This document shows positions 31,244 to 39,391 of a stretch of 64,000 nt of DNA, piece after piece (within the stretch, counting starts at the first letter, position 1; each line of letters begins with the position of its first letter). A program made the position numbers and the translations under genes. The stretch covers positions 124,001 to 188,000 of the forward strand of contig CAZBAF010000001.1 in NCBI GenBank assembly GCA_964490245.1, read 5' to 3'. Below the pieces are notes generated by a model. That model ran no database searches. It was given only the letters and a program-made list of their open reading frames with translations, and was not told the DNA's origin. This DNA is from CAZBAF01 sp964490245 (GTDB lineage Bacteria; Patescibacteriota; Saccharimonadia; Saccharimonadales; JACDBH01).

Positions 31244-32167
31244 ATGAAACCAATTGATCATCAGGTGGAAGAATATTTGAATTACTGCCTTTACAATCGC
31301 CGAATGACTGAACAGACGATGCGAAGTAAGACTTATATTTTGAAAAAATTCGCCGAAGAACGTCACGTCGACGATATGCAGGATTTCACCAACAAGGACT
31401 ATAACAGATGGGTGGAGTACCAGCTCAAGTCAGGCGTATCCGGCAGAACAGTAAATACTCGATCATCTCACATTATTGCATTCGTTAAATGGCTCAAGGA
31501 TATGGATTACGATATCAAACTGCGAGTATCCTTGATCCATAAGGTAAAAGAAGATCCACCACGTAGAAACTTCTTTACTCGTGAGCAAATTGAACTTGCC
31601 AAAAAGCACGCCTCCGAACTGGAGCTATTGCTCATTTCGATCGCTTTTGACTCAGGCTTGCGACTTAGTGAACTTACTAATCTAAGGCTAGATAACATCA
31701 AAGGACGTGAGATACGAATAATTGGCAAGGGGCGCAAGGCACGCCAGACGTTCATAACAGAACCGACACGCAAACTGCTCGACAAATGGATAGAGCATAA
31801 AGGCATCCAAGACTACCTATGGCCATCGCCGCTTTACAAGGACGGCAGACCATACAGCACAGACGAAATCCGCTACATTATGGGCAAGCCATTTGAGCGC
31901 GCAGGGATTGAAGGATTTTACCCTCACGCCATACGGCATTCGTTTGGCACGGATCTACAACGCAACGAGGCACCATTGATGGCTATTCAAAGCCTACTCG
32001 GGCATTCGAGTGTTGCCACTACAGAAAAGTATCTGCACGGACTTGATAACCGCCTTGAAGACACTTACGACAAATACAAGAGCAATGTTAATGACGATGA
32101 TGAGGTAGAAAAACATTTTGAAGGCTTCCACATAACGAATAATCGCCAACTAGCGAGTGCTTCATAA
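31244..32167 (+). CDS. Tyrosine recombinase (phage integrase and/or shufflon recombinase)
   Basis: ATG 31,244 (307 residues) is preferred; an in-frame TTG lies at 31,211. An N-terminal SAM-like DNA-binding domain (EEYLNYCLYNRRMTEQTMRSK) precedes the catalytic domain with all active residues: R140 in SGLRLSEL, K162 in GKGRKAR, H228xxR231 in HAIRHSFG, H254 in LLGHSSVATT and Y263 in EKYLHG. It is 230 bp from the tRNA-Thr attachment site, the normal place of an integrase, and also directly follows the last shufflon cassette, the normal place of Rci. No serine recombinase or second recombinase is visible in this window. Confidence 0.9.
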   Translation: MKPIDHQVEEYLNYCLYNRRMTEQTMRSKTYILKKFAEERHVDDMQDFTNKDYNRWVEYQLKSGVSGRTVNTRSSHIIAFVKWLKDMDYDIKLRVSLIHKVKEDPPRRNFFTREQIELAKKHASELELLLISIAFDSGLRLSELTNLRLDNIKGREIRIIGKGRKARQTFITEPTRKLLDKWIEHKGIQDYLWPSPLYKDGRPYSTDEIRYIMGKPFERAGIEGFYPHAIRHSFGTDLQRNEAPLMAIQSLLGHSSVATTEKYLHGLDNRLEDTYDKYKSNVNDDDEVEKHFEGFHITNNRQLASAS

Positions 32168-32176
32168 GCATTATGG

Positions 32177-32216
32177 GGGTAGAGAGTATGGTTTTCCACA
32201 TCTCTACCCTGTTTTT
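32177..32216 (+). terminator. Intrinsic terminator after recombinase gene
   Basis: GGGTAGAGA / TCTCTACCC (9 bp) with a 16-nt loop, followed by TGTTTTTATG, 10 bp after the stop. Confidence 0.8.
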
Positions 32217-32240
32217 ATGCTCGCGATATTTGACTATAAC

Positions 32241-32269
32241 TTGACATTATAAGCATTTTTTGCTAATAT
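32241..32269 (+). promoter_or_regulatory. Consensus sigma-70 promoter upstream of the att site
   Basis: TTGACA (32,241-32,246), 17-bp spacer, TAATAT (32,264-32,269). It is the best -35/-10 pair in the prophage and points toward the tRNA-Thr segment. The predicted start near 32,276 begins an RNA with an immediate AAACGA...TCGTTT hairpin. Confidence 0.75.
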
Positions 32270-32341
32270 GGGGTTAATCAAACGAAAGCAATACAAAAAT
32301 CGTTTGAGCCGCACCTTACCACTTCCTACCAAGGATCTACA

Positions 32342-32500
32342 ATGACAGAAGCTTTTCACGGTAAGTCTTTACTGTGGAAGAGCGCTTACATTGAAAATAG
32401 CCACCCCTGTTTTACAAGGGATGAGCACTTCCATGGTAAGGAAGGGGTCTCGGGTTCAAGTCCCGAAGGTGGCTCCAGTTTATTAGAATGCGGGTGGTGA
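32342..32500 (+). CDS. Candidate small ORF across the att junction (52 aa)
   Basis: ATG 32,342 is preceded by AAGGA at 6-7 bp and lies about 65 bp downstream of a consensus promoter. The frame (MTEAFHGKSLLWKSAYIENS...) runs through the tRNA-Thr segment and stops at 32,498, before the host gene at 32,511. The second half is encoded by tRNA sequence, so its protein sequence is unlikely to be selected. It may be fortuitous; the start signals are nevertheless good. Confidence 0.25.
   Translation: MTEAFHGKSLLWKSAYIENSHPCFTRDEHFHGKEGVSGSSPEGGSSLLECGW
32400..32477 (+). tRNA. tRNA-Thr(GGU)-like hybrid at the attachment site (attR)
   Basis: The 3' part is a regular tRNA: D-stem half GAGC, anticodon arm CTTCC-ATGGTAA-GGAAG with anticodon GGT, T arm TCGGG-TTCAAGT-CCCGA, 3' acceptor AGGTGGC, T73 and CCA. 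The 5' part is abnormal: acceptor GCCACC pairs with six of seven positions, but the D-arm start is GTTT instead of GCTC, with two G-U pairs. The natural reading is attR: the displaced 3' half of the host tRNA-Thr (about 32,423-32,477) next to phage DNA that by chance or selection completes a cloverleaf. The full gene should lie at the far prophage end. Confidence 0.7.
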
Positions 32501-32510
32501 TGGGAGTTTT

Positions 32511-32942
32511 ATGCGCAAGTTTATAAAACCAAATCCCAATAGCGGCAAACCCGGCCGCAGTATCGAGGCGCTTACGCGCACATCGCTGTTTTTGATAGGC
32601 AGCGCCAGCACACTGGCAGGCCTAAAGCTTTTCATCGAAAGTGAAGCTTTCTGGCAAAATCATGCCGGCGCACTTATGGGAACTATCGGTACACTGGCGG
32701 TATTCGGCGCATCCATACGCGAGCTGAACGAAAGAGGCTACCTTGCCGATAACGTCGAACCGCATGGCGAAGAAGATGGCGGAAACGGCGAAGAATGGGG
32801 CTGGGGCAACGGCGGCGGCGGAGAAGAGCCGCCCAGACCGCCTGTGTCCGGCGGCCCCGGCGGCGCTATGCCAGAGCACGACTGGACAAACGAGGTTGAG
32901 CAGTTCCTGCAGGACCAATCCAGAATGCCCGTTGGCGTTTAA
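32511..32942 (+). CDS. Small membrane protein, host
   Basis: First chromosomal gene; GGGAG lies 6 bp before ATG 32,511. The 143-residue protein has two transmembrane helices (TSLFLIGSASTLAGLKLFI; ALMGTIGTLAVFGASI) and then a long glycine/glutamate/proline-rich tail (EEDGGNGEEWGWGNGGGGEE). No domain recognised. Base composition is clearly more GC-rich than the prophage to its left. Confidence 0.6.
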   Translation: MRKFIKPNPNSGKPGRSIEALTRTSLFLIGSASTLAGLKLFIESEAFWQNHAGALMGTIGTLAVFGASIRELNERGYLADNVEPHGEEDGGNGEEWGWGNGGGGEEPPRPPVSGGPGGAMPEHDWTNEVEQFLQDQSRMPVGV

Positions 32943-32965
32943 ATAAACACGTCAGAGGTAAACAT

Positions 32966-32995
32966 TTGACAGATGGCAGGCTTGTACGGTATACT
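32966..32995 (+). promoter_or_regulatory. Sigma-70 promoter of rpmG
   Basis: TTGACA (32,966-32,971), 18-bp spacer, TATACT (32,990-32,995), 26 bp before the rpmG start. Confidence 0.8.
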
Positions 32996-33021
32996 AACGC
33001 GTAACAAAAGGTTGATATTTT

Positions 33022-33225
33022 ATGGCAAAAAAAGGCGACAAGCGGAAAATCGTTGGCTTAGTTTCTGAACTAAGCGGTCACCGCACGTACTACACCACCA
33101 AGAACACCATGAATACCCCGGACAAGCTGCGCCTGCGCAAATACGATCCGGTGGCACGCCAGCACGCCTGGTACGAAGAAACCAAGAAGAATCTTGGCCG
33201 CAATACCGTTAACCCTAAGAAATAA
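33022..33225 (+). CDS. rpmG: Ribosomal protein L33
   Basis: The 67-residue basic protein has the L33 signature (IVGLVSELSGHRTYYTTKNTMN ... LRLRKYDPVARQHAWYEE). It lacks the paired CxxC zinc motifs, so it is the zinc-independent (C-minus) form. L33 sits in the 50S subunit near the E site. It is a single-gene unit with its own promoter and terminator. Confidence 0.95.
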   Translation: MAKKGDKRKIVGLVSELSGHRTYYTTKNTMNTPDKLRLRKYDPVARQHAWYEETKKNLGRNTVNPKK

Positions 33226-33250
33226 GCCCCACAAAGGGCTTATTTCTTTA
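33217..33250 (+). terminator. Terminator of rpmG
   Basis: A 13-bp perfect inverted repeat (33,217-33,229 with 33,236-33,248; AAGAAATAAGCCC and complement) overlaps the stop codon and ends in a T-rich tract. The flanking A- and T-rich arms make it usable in both directions. Confidence 0.8.
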
Positions 33251-33388
33251 ATAGGCCATGGTTAATAGATAATGGTTGGAAGTGTAGAATTATTGCCCTT
33301 ATCGCGGGCTGGATTATAACCGAATACGGTAATAGAGACCGCAAACAGAGCTTTACGGCGATTGTGCTTGATTTCTTCTTTAACTAGA

Positions 33389-35320
33389 TTAGAGATCGGC
33401 CAGGTCCAAAACCGTGTTAACGTACTCGGCGTGGCTCCATACTAATGGCGCAACGCCAACCAGACGGGCGTCGTCCGGATTAATCTGTTCGCTCAATACG
33501 CCGCTCGGCATGGTATGTTCTGCCGTCCACTGCAGGATTGTCTTTGCCTTATCTGCCTGCCCGTGATCAACATAGTACTGCGCCAGCCAGAACGTACAGA
33601 TAAACCAGGGGTTACCCATCTGTTCGGGCTTGGCACGCATGTAATTGTCGTCTTCATAGCGCGGCATGCCGCCTGAGGGCGACTGGTCGAACAACGACTT
33701 CTCTATCTGCTCCAGCGTCTTTAGGGTTTTGTCCTTCATGGACTCGGGGCCAAACATCATCATGCCATAAAAACTTGAGGCATCGAGCGTCTTGTCATAT
33801 TGCAGCGTGCCGTCCGGCTGCAGCAAAAATCCTTTAACGAACGCCTGACGCTCTTCATCAAACAGTGTTCCCATGTGGCTCTCGATACGCTCAGCCGCCT
33901 CGCGCCAGTCAACCGCGTCGTCTGGATGCTCGAACATATCAGCAAACCGGGCCGCGACCAGCAGGGAAGCATAGGTGACTGCAACCGTGTAGGTCGAGGT
34001 CAGAAACTTTTCCTCCCACAGATCATAGCTGGCATGCGGCAGATTGGTGGCGTCATCAATAAACGAAGCCATAAACTTGGCCGACGGCCGTATGAACGAT
34101 TCGTACAGCAGCTCAACAAAGTCTTTGTCACCGGTGCTCTTGAGATATTCGCCCAGCATAATCATGACAATAGCTGTTTCGTCCTCTTGGATGGCCAGTT
34201 CGCGCCGGTTATTGTGGATGAGCGGGTGCCAGGTGCTGCCGATGGCGCGATCAGGCTGGTATTTGTGCATAAGATAGCCGTCCGGATGCAGCGTGTCACG
34301 GCAAAATTCAAAGAAGTTGCGCGCCTCTTCCTTAAGACCCATACGGATCAGCGGCCAGATAGCATATGCGCCATCGCGCGGCCAGCAGTAACAGTAATAA
34401 TCTTTGCCGTAATTAAAGATGGACGAGTCGCCAGAGGCCAAAATCCCGCCCCGTTTGTCGGTGTGCGCCTTGATGATCATGAGTGATTTGCGTACAAGCG
34501 CATGATACTCTTCGTTGATACTCCGCAGCTTGGACTCCGCCGGCGAGAACCATTCCGCCCACCAGCGCCGCGCCTCCCGCAGACGCTTGATCAGGCCGTC
34601 TTCTTTAAGCTTGTCGTGAATAGCCCGGGCGTCATACTGCGACGGCGCGGCCACGACCCAGTAGTCAACTGCACGAGCCTGGGCGCCGGGCAGATGGAGC
34701 TTCAGCCTGACGACCGAATCCACGCTGCCATGCTCAACCGGGTTATTGGACAGCTCGCCGTCCTCGGCATCACGATAGGTGCCTTCTTTGCTCTCGATCT
34801 GATAATTACCTACTGCGTACTGGTCAAACGGCGTGCCGTCACTGGCCTCGGCATAAATAAGCAGATTGCAGCGACCTTTATAATCGATCAGATAATTACC
34901 GTCCGGTTCAAACAGCGCCGTATCGGCCCGGCCGGCCCGCGAAATCTGGAACACCTGACACATGAACAGCCTGACTTCGCGCTGCTGCTCGCGCAGATTG
35001 ATAACCTTGATGTGGCGGCAGAAAGCATTGACCTCGGGATCGACAAAATCCTTAAACCTCAGTTCGATCCCAATGTCCTTATTGATCATTGATATGTCGC
35101 TGACCAGGGCTTCGGTTTCAAAATCTACCGAGATCTGCCAGGAGCTCTCGTTGACCCAGCTGAACGTACCATCCACCCACACGCCAATTTTATGCCGCTC
35201 GCTGCGGGTTGTAGTCAGGTTGTCCAGTCCCACATAGGGGTAATAGAAATCATGCACCAGTCCGTGCTTGTTAAAGCCAACAAACAGCTGCCCATTACTC
35301 AGTACTACCGGTCGGCCCAT
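33389..35320 (-). CDS. GH15 family glucoamylase/trehalase-type hydrolase
   Basis: The 643-residue protein matches GH15: an N-terminal beta-sandwich (VVLSNGQLFVGFNKHGLVHDFYYPYVG) and an (alpha/alpha)6 barrel with YYCYCWPRDGAYAIWPLIRMG (about 350), DLWEEKFLTSTYT carrying the general acid Glu, and a C-terminal PLVWSHAEYV with the base region. No signal peptide, so it acts in the cytoplasm, releasing glucose from alpha-glucans or acting on trehalose. ATG directly follows the GH57 stop (TAAATG). With GH57 and GT4 it forms a leftward glycogen/alpha-glucan operon. Confidence 0.9.
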   Translation of the reverse strand: MGRPVVLSNGQLFVGFNKHGLVHDFYYPYVGLDNLTTTRSERHKIGVWVDGTFSWVNESSWQISVDFETEALVSDISMINKDIGIELRFKDFVDPEVNAFCRHIKVINLREQQREVRLFMCQVFQISRAGRADTALFEPDGNYLIDYKGRCNLLIYAEASDGTPFDQYAVGNYQIESKEGTYRDAEDGELSNNPVEHGSVDSVVRLKLHLPGAQARAVDYWVVAAPSQYDARAIHDKLKEDGLIKRLREARRWWAEWFSPAESKLRSINEEYHALVRKSLMIIKAHTDKRGGILASGDSSIFNYGKDYYCYCWPRDGAYAIWPLIRMGLKEEARNFFEFCRDTLHPDGYLMHKYQPDRAIGSTWHPLIHNNRRELAIQEDETAIVMIMLGEYLKSTGDKDFVELLYESFIRPSAKFMASFIDDATNLPHASYDLWEEKFLTSTYTVAVTYASLLVAARFADMFEHPDDAVDWREAAERIESHMGTLFDEERQAFVKGFLLQPDGTLQYDKTLDASSFYGMMMFGPESMKDKTLKTLEQIEKSLFDQSPSGGMPRYEDDNYMRAKPEQMGNPWFICTFWLAQYYVDHGQADKAKTILQWTAEHTMPSGVLSEQINPDDARLVGVAPLVWSHAEYVNTVLDLADL

Positions 35321-36535
35321 TTAAACGCCCACACCTTTCTGGCCCAGGCGGTATTGCAAGTCGTGCCAGGCATTCATGAAATTAATAAACGCTTCGTACG
35401 GCGACTCATAGGGACTAAAATACGCGTGCACATCGCCGTCACTGAACCATTTGGTGCACATGTAATAAAAATGATCAGATGTGGTCAATCTGCGCCAATC
35501 AGTAATTAAGGCCTCATCGTTGGTGCCGAGCACTGCCGACTCAAGCGCATAGAGAGCCTCGGCCGCCTGATGCTGCATGCGGTTGCCGAGCCAGGCTGTC
35601 AGATCGCGTTCGGTATCGGCCCACGTAACGGTATGCGGCATATCAACCTGATCAACGGGTTCGAACGTATCGACTGCCTCGCTGACTGTCATAAAGGTGT
35701 GTCCCTCTGACTTCAGCCATTCGCCGGGCAGATGCCGCAGGAAATCAAAAATACCGGTGTCTTCCCACTGATGCTCGCCAAATGTCTCGTAGTCCATGAA
35801 CAGGTTAAAGTTGGTTGCATCGCCGGATTCGCTCAGCCAGTGAGCAAAGGTGGCGGCTGTTAACGGATATGCCGAGCGGGCCGACTCGCTAAAGCGAAAA
35901 GCAATATCGTCGCTTAACTTGTAATTTTTCATCAGCAACCGGATATTTTCGGTGTGCGTCGGACGATAAACAAAGTTGGGGCTGCGCCAGCCCAAAACCG
36001 GATCCCAGCCTTCTGCCAGAATACCCTTGTAGCCGGCCTTGTCAGCCCAGTAGGCAAGGTCATTATTGTAGGCCAGCTCGGTATTACGGAACACCTGCGG
36101 TGTCTGGCCAAAAACTTCCTCGACCTTGCGGCGGTGCATATCCACCTGATGCTCAAACTCTGAACGCGAATGAAAGAACGCCAGCGAATGATAATACGTT
36201 TCGGCCACTATCTCGACGCGGCCGGTTGCAGCCAGTTGCCTGAAGCTCTCCAGTACGTCAGGCGCCCATTTCTCAAACTGCTCAATGACTGTACCGGTAA
36301 TAGACAGACTGATTTTAAAATCAGGATACGTATCAAGCAGCTCACGCAGCAGCCGGTTGGTGGGCAGATAGGATTTTTCTGCCACCTTACGGACCACCCG
36401 TTCGTTGGATTCGCGGTCGTTATAGTCGGCATCAAAGTAATTATGCTGGTGCCCGGCGTCAAAAATAGTGTAGTGCCGTACCCGATACGGCTGATGCACA
36501 TGCAGATATAAAACGATCGCTTTTTTTGAATTCAC
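35321..36535 (-). CDS. GH57 family alpha-amylase-type enzyme
   Basis: GTG start at 36,535 overlaps the upstream stop (GTGA). The 404-residue protein starts IVLYLHVHQPYRVRHYTIFD, the GH57 motif HxHQP, and continues with FRNTELAYNNDLAYWADKAG (nucleophile Glu region) and FNLFMDYETFGEHQW (acid Asp). GH57 enzymes cleave or transfer alpha-1,4/1,6 glucans. The size is that of the short GH57 alpha-amylases often paired with GH15 and glycogen synthase genes in CPR and thermophiles. Cytoplasmic. Confidence 0.9.
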   Translation of the reverse strand: MNSKKAIVLYLHVHQPYRVRHYTIFDAGHQHNYFDADYNDRESNERVVRKVAEKSYLPTNRLLRELLDTYPDFKISLSITGTVIEQFEKWAPDVLESFRQLAATGRVEIVAETYYHSLAFFHSRSEFEHQVDMHRRKVEEVFGQTPQVFRNTELAYNNDLAYWADKAGYKGILAEGWDPVLGWRSPNFVYRPTHTENIRLLMKNYKLSDDIAFRFSESARSAYPLTAATFAHWLSESGDATNFNLFMDYETFGEHQWEDTGIFDFLRHLPGEWLKSEGHTFMTVSEAVDTFEPVDQVDMPHTVTWADTERDLTAWLGNRMQHQAAEALYALESAVLGTNDEALITDWRRLTTSDHFYYMCTKWFSDGDVHAYFSPYESPYEAFINFMNAWHDLQYRLGQKGVGV

Positions 36536-37755
36536 GCAGCCACCCCCAAAACCTCGCTCATATGATGCTTATACCACCCCACCAGCCGCTCGGCTGCCGG
36601 ATGCCATGATAGACGCTGATACTCATTATAAGCATTAGCGTGCAATTCGTCACGCAAACCATCGTTCAGCACCACGGCCGTAATCTGATTTGCCATTTCA
36701 TCCACATCCCAGAAGTCGACTTTCAAACAGTTATTGAACACCTCGGCCACGCCCGACTGCCGTGATATCAGCGACGGCGTGCCGTAGCCGGCTGCCTCCA
36801 GCGGCGTCAGGCCAAAAGGCTCCGACACTGACGGCATCACAAACAGGTCGCCTATGGCAAAACTGTCGCGCCAGTTTTTACCGCGCTGAAAACCCGTAAA
36901 AATAACATTTCTGCTGATGCCTAAGTCTGCCGCCAGTTCGATCAGCTCATAGTACTGCTCACCCGCACCAACAATCAGGAAAATCGTTTTTGGCGCCTCG
37001 TCAACGACCTTTTTGGCTGCATGCAGCAGGTTTGGCAGGCCTTTTTGAATTGTCAATCGGCCGATATTTACCACCACCCGGTAGCCCTGCGCCTTCATGG
37101 CTGTCAGATATCGATGAATATTATCATTGTCCAGCGGCTGCACCGTCTCAAGATCCAGACTGTTATGGACCACGTCAACTTTGTCGGCCGGTATGTTGTA
37201 CTCGCGAACAATGGCGTCTTTTGTGAGCTGACTGACTGCAATAATGCGGTCTGCCATTAAAAGCCCCATTTCTTCGATTTCGCGCACCAGCGGGTTGCCG
37301 CCGCCCGGCCGGCCCGCCCGATCTGCCTCAATAGAGTGAACGTGCGCAATCAAAGGCTTGCCCGAAACCTGCTTGGCGCGCAACCCGGCCCTGAAAGTCA
37401 GCCAGTCGTGCGCATGAATAACGTCATATTCCTTCAGTGTGACCAGCCGGCCAACCGCGCTCTCGAACATGGACTGCTGCTCCCGCATATCCAGCCAGCG
37501 TTGACTACCGCCTGGGGCAATATATTTAAAGCTGTCGTAGGCAATGCCGGCTGTCCGCTGCAGTACTTCTGCACCCTGGGGATGCCCCGACAATACATTC
37601 ATAAAATCTATGTCGCTGTGGTCGGCTGTGTAGGGAATGACAAAATCGATGTCCACGCCCTTAGAAGCCAGGGCTTTGCAGAGTTGAAAGCAGGCCACGC
37701 CGAGCCCTCCGCTGTTGTGGGGCGGCAGCTCCCACCCAAGCATCAACACCTTCAT
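36532..37755 (-). CDS. GT4 glycosyltransferase (glycogen synthase-like)
   Basis: A 407-residue GT-B enzyme. The N-terminus MKVLMLGWELPPHNSGGLG, AHVHSIEADRAGR, VVVNIGRLTIQKGLPNLLHA and the donor-site MPSVSEPFGLTPLEAAGYGTP (E-x7-E) are typical of GT4 proteins annotated as glycogen synthases. AGGAGG precedes ATG 37,755. First gene of the leftward operon GT4-GH57-GH15, which combines alpha-glucan synthesis, trimming and glucose release in one unit. Confidence 0.88.
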   Translation of the reverse strand: MKVLMLGWELPPHNSGGLGVACFQLCKALASKGVDIDFVIPYTADHSDIDFMNVLSGHPQGAEVLQRTAGIAYDSFKYIAPGGSQRWLDMREQQSMFESAVGRLVTLKEYDVIHAHDWLTFRAGLRAKQVSGKPLIAHVHSIEADRAGRPGGGNPLVREIEEMGLLMADRIIAVSQLTKDAIVREYNIPADKVDVVHNSLDLETVQPLDNDNIHRYLTAMKAQGYRVVVNIGRLTIQKGLPNLLHAAKKVVDEAPKTIFLIVGAGEQYYELIELAADLGISRNVIFTGFQRGKNWRDSFAIGDLFVMPSVSEPFGLTPLEAAGYGTPSLISRQSGVAEVFNNCLKVDFWDVDEMANQITAVVLNDGLRDELHANAYNEYQRLSWHPAAERLVGWYKHHMSEVLGVAA

Positions 37756-37893
37756 CCCGCCAGAATCCCTCCTAGACGCACGCTGACAAAAATCCCCATT
37801 TGCTTCTTCATGGCCATAGCTTTTAACCCAACCCTCAGAATTCCTACGGGAATCATTGCCCTCTGTTTTTAAGTGCTTACTTTATTGGTTTTT

Positions 37894-37923
37894 ATTATAC
37901 CGAGCGTAAGCGCAATAATACAA
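37894..37923 (-). promoter_or_regulatory. Promoter of the alpha-glucan operon
   Basis: Read leftward: TTGTAT (37,923-37,918), 18-bp spacer, TATAAT (37,899-37,894). It lies between the zwf stop and the GT4 start and gives a leader of about 135 nt. Confidence 0.7.
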
Positions 37924-37927
37924 CACT

Positions 37928-39373
37928 TTACGGTGTGGATATCTTTGCATATCCGGAGATTGCCGGATATGGCCGGATTTGGCGAAGCAGTGCGGCAAGC
38001 TTTGCGGCCGGCAGCGGACCTGACGACCCTGTGCGGTAAAGTCTTATATCACGGGACGTTTTAGACCACTCGTCAAGCACCGGCTGGATGATCTGCCAGG
38101 AGGCAAGCACCTCTTGGGACGAGGCAAACAGGGACTGGTCCTGGTTGATGGCATCGAGCAGGACCCGCTCGTACGCCTCTGGACTGGTCAGGCGCGGATA
38201 CGACCGCCGGTAATCAAAATCAAGCTCGGTCCGCGTACGATCATGCCCGTGACCCGGCTGTTTGGCAAGCAGCCCCAATCCGATGCGTTCCCGCGGCTGG
38301 AGTTGCATATCCAGCACATTGCCTCCAAAGTCTACCTCAATTGAGGTGCGTTTTTCGTTTAGGCTCTTGCCGGCCCGCAGCACAAAGGGCACGCCCCGCC
38401 AGCGGTCGTTGTCAATCTCCAGCACAACCGCCGCGTATGTCTCTGTTGTGGTATGACGGTTACCCACTTCCGATTTATACCCCTTGTACTGACCGCGGAC
38501 CGCACGCTGGTCGACAGCATAGTTCGGCACCGGCACAATTGACTTCAGCAACTTCAAACGGGCGCGGTGCAGTCCGGCCGAAGACCAGCTTTTTGGCCGA
38601 TCCATTGCAACCAGGCTCATCAGTTGCAGTAAATGGCTTTGCACAATATCACGCAGCGCGCCCGTTTGTTCGTAAAACTGGGTCCGCCCCTCAATGCCAA
38701 TACGCTCATGTGCCGTTATGGTTACACTCCTGATATGCCGGTTATCCCATACTGATGCGAACAGCGGGTTATAAAACCGAAAATCAAGAATATTCTGAGC
38801 CATTTCTTTGGCAAGGTAGTGGTCAATACGATAAACCTGATCCTCGTTAAACCACATGCGCAGGCTTTTTACCAATACGCGGGCAGAAGCCAGATCATAG
38901 CCAAACGGTTTTTCCAGCAGGAGAGCCGGCGGCACATGTTCGGGGCCGGCTGGCTTATGCAGACCAGCGCGCCCCATCAAATCCACCACTTCATCAAAGA
39001 TCGCCGGCGGGATAGACAAATAATAAAGCCGCTGCTGAGCCGCCCCGGTTGTCTGCTCAAGCTCGTCCAGATAGTGCTTTAGCTCTTTATAGCCGGATTG
39101 ACGGGCCATATCCAGCCGGAACAGGTGAAAAGACTGCTTAAAACGCCTCAGGGCCGCCTGCGACGGCCTGGCATGCGAAGCCGTATATCTGTCCAGTGGC
39201 GCCAGCACGTCATGCTTGGTCAGTTTTTGGCGAGTTACACCGATAATCTGCGTGTCCGGATGCAATAAATTATCACGCGTGAGATGATACAGCGCCGGCA
39301 ACAGCTTACGCCGCGCCAAATCACCGGTGACCCCAAAAATCACCAGTATTGCCGGCCTGAGCGTTGCTCCCAT
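37928..39373 (-). CDS. zwf: Glucose-6-phosphate dehydrogenase
   Basis: The 481-residue protein has the NADP-binding GVTGDLARRKLLPALYHL (residues 15-32), LLLEKPFGYD and the substrate-binding RIDHYLAKE (about 182-190), and NRHIRSVTITAHERIGIEGR. It oxidises glucose-6-phosphate to 6-phosphogluconolactone, making NADPH. A TATAAT lies only 9 bp before the ATG, so the mRNA is probably leaderless. Next to a glucose-releasing operon it would feed liberated glucose, once phosphorylated, into the pentose phosphate route. Confidence 0.95.
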   Translation of the reverse strand: MGATLRPAILVIFGVTGDLARRKLLPALYHLTRDNLLHPDTQIIGVTRQKLTKHDVLAPLDRYTASHARPSQAALRRFKQSFHLFRLDMARQSGYKELKHYLDELEQTTGAAQQRLYYLSIPPAIFDEVVDLMGRAGLHKPAGPEHVPPALLLEKPFGYDLASARVLVKSLRMWFNEDQVYRIDHYLAKEMAQNILDFRFYNPLFASVWDNRHIRSVTITAHERIGIEGRTQFYEQTGALRDIVQSHLLQLMSLVAMDRPKSWSSAGLHRARLKLLKSIVPVPNYAVDQRAVRGQYKGYKSEVGNRHTTTETYAAVVLEIDNDRWRGVPFVLRAGKSLNEKRTSIEVDFGGNVLDMQLQPRERIGLGLLAKQPGHGHDRTRTELDFDYRRSYPRLTSPEAYERVLLDAINQDQSLFASSQEVLASWQIIQPVLDEWSKTSRDIRLYRTGSSGPLPAAKLAALLRQIRPYPAISGYAKISTP

Positions 39374-39391
39374 AATATCTTGATTATACGC

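Larger units (their letters stand above)
1..32477. mobile_element. Prophage (right part), integrated at a tRNA-Thr gene
   Basis: An almost continuous rightward array encodes terminase, portal, protease/scaffold, capsid, tail tube, tail chaperones, tape measure, distal tail, fibre, holin and lysin, ending with a tyrosine recombinase 230 bp from a tRNA-Thr 3' half. This is the standard order of a siphovirus with Mu-like head genes. The left end lies outside the window, so the repressor, most replication genes and the other attachment site are not visible. The right boundary is set by the tRNA-Thr 3' segment (about 32,423-32,477), after which gene content becomes chromosomal. Orientation implies that the intact tRNA-Thr gene lies beyond the left edge. 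Confidence 0.93.

Noticed and set aside
32276..32477. tmRNA or a tRNA with group I intron
   Set aside because: No alanine-type acceptor pair at the RNA ends and no ribozyme-like core; a tRNA attachment-site junction explains the sequence.
38819..39082. Several rightward frames opposite zwf, dinB and the glycosyl hydrolases
   Set aside because: All are antisense to strongly conserved genes and lack start signals.
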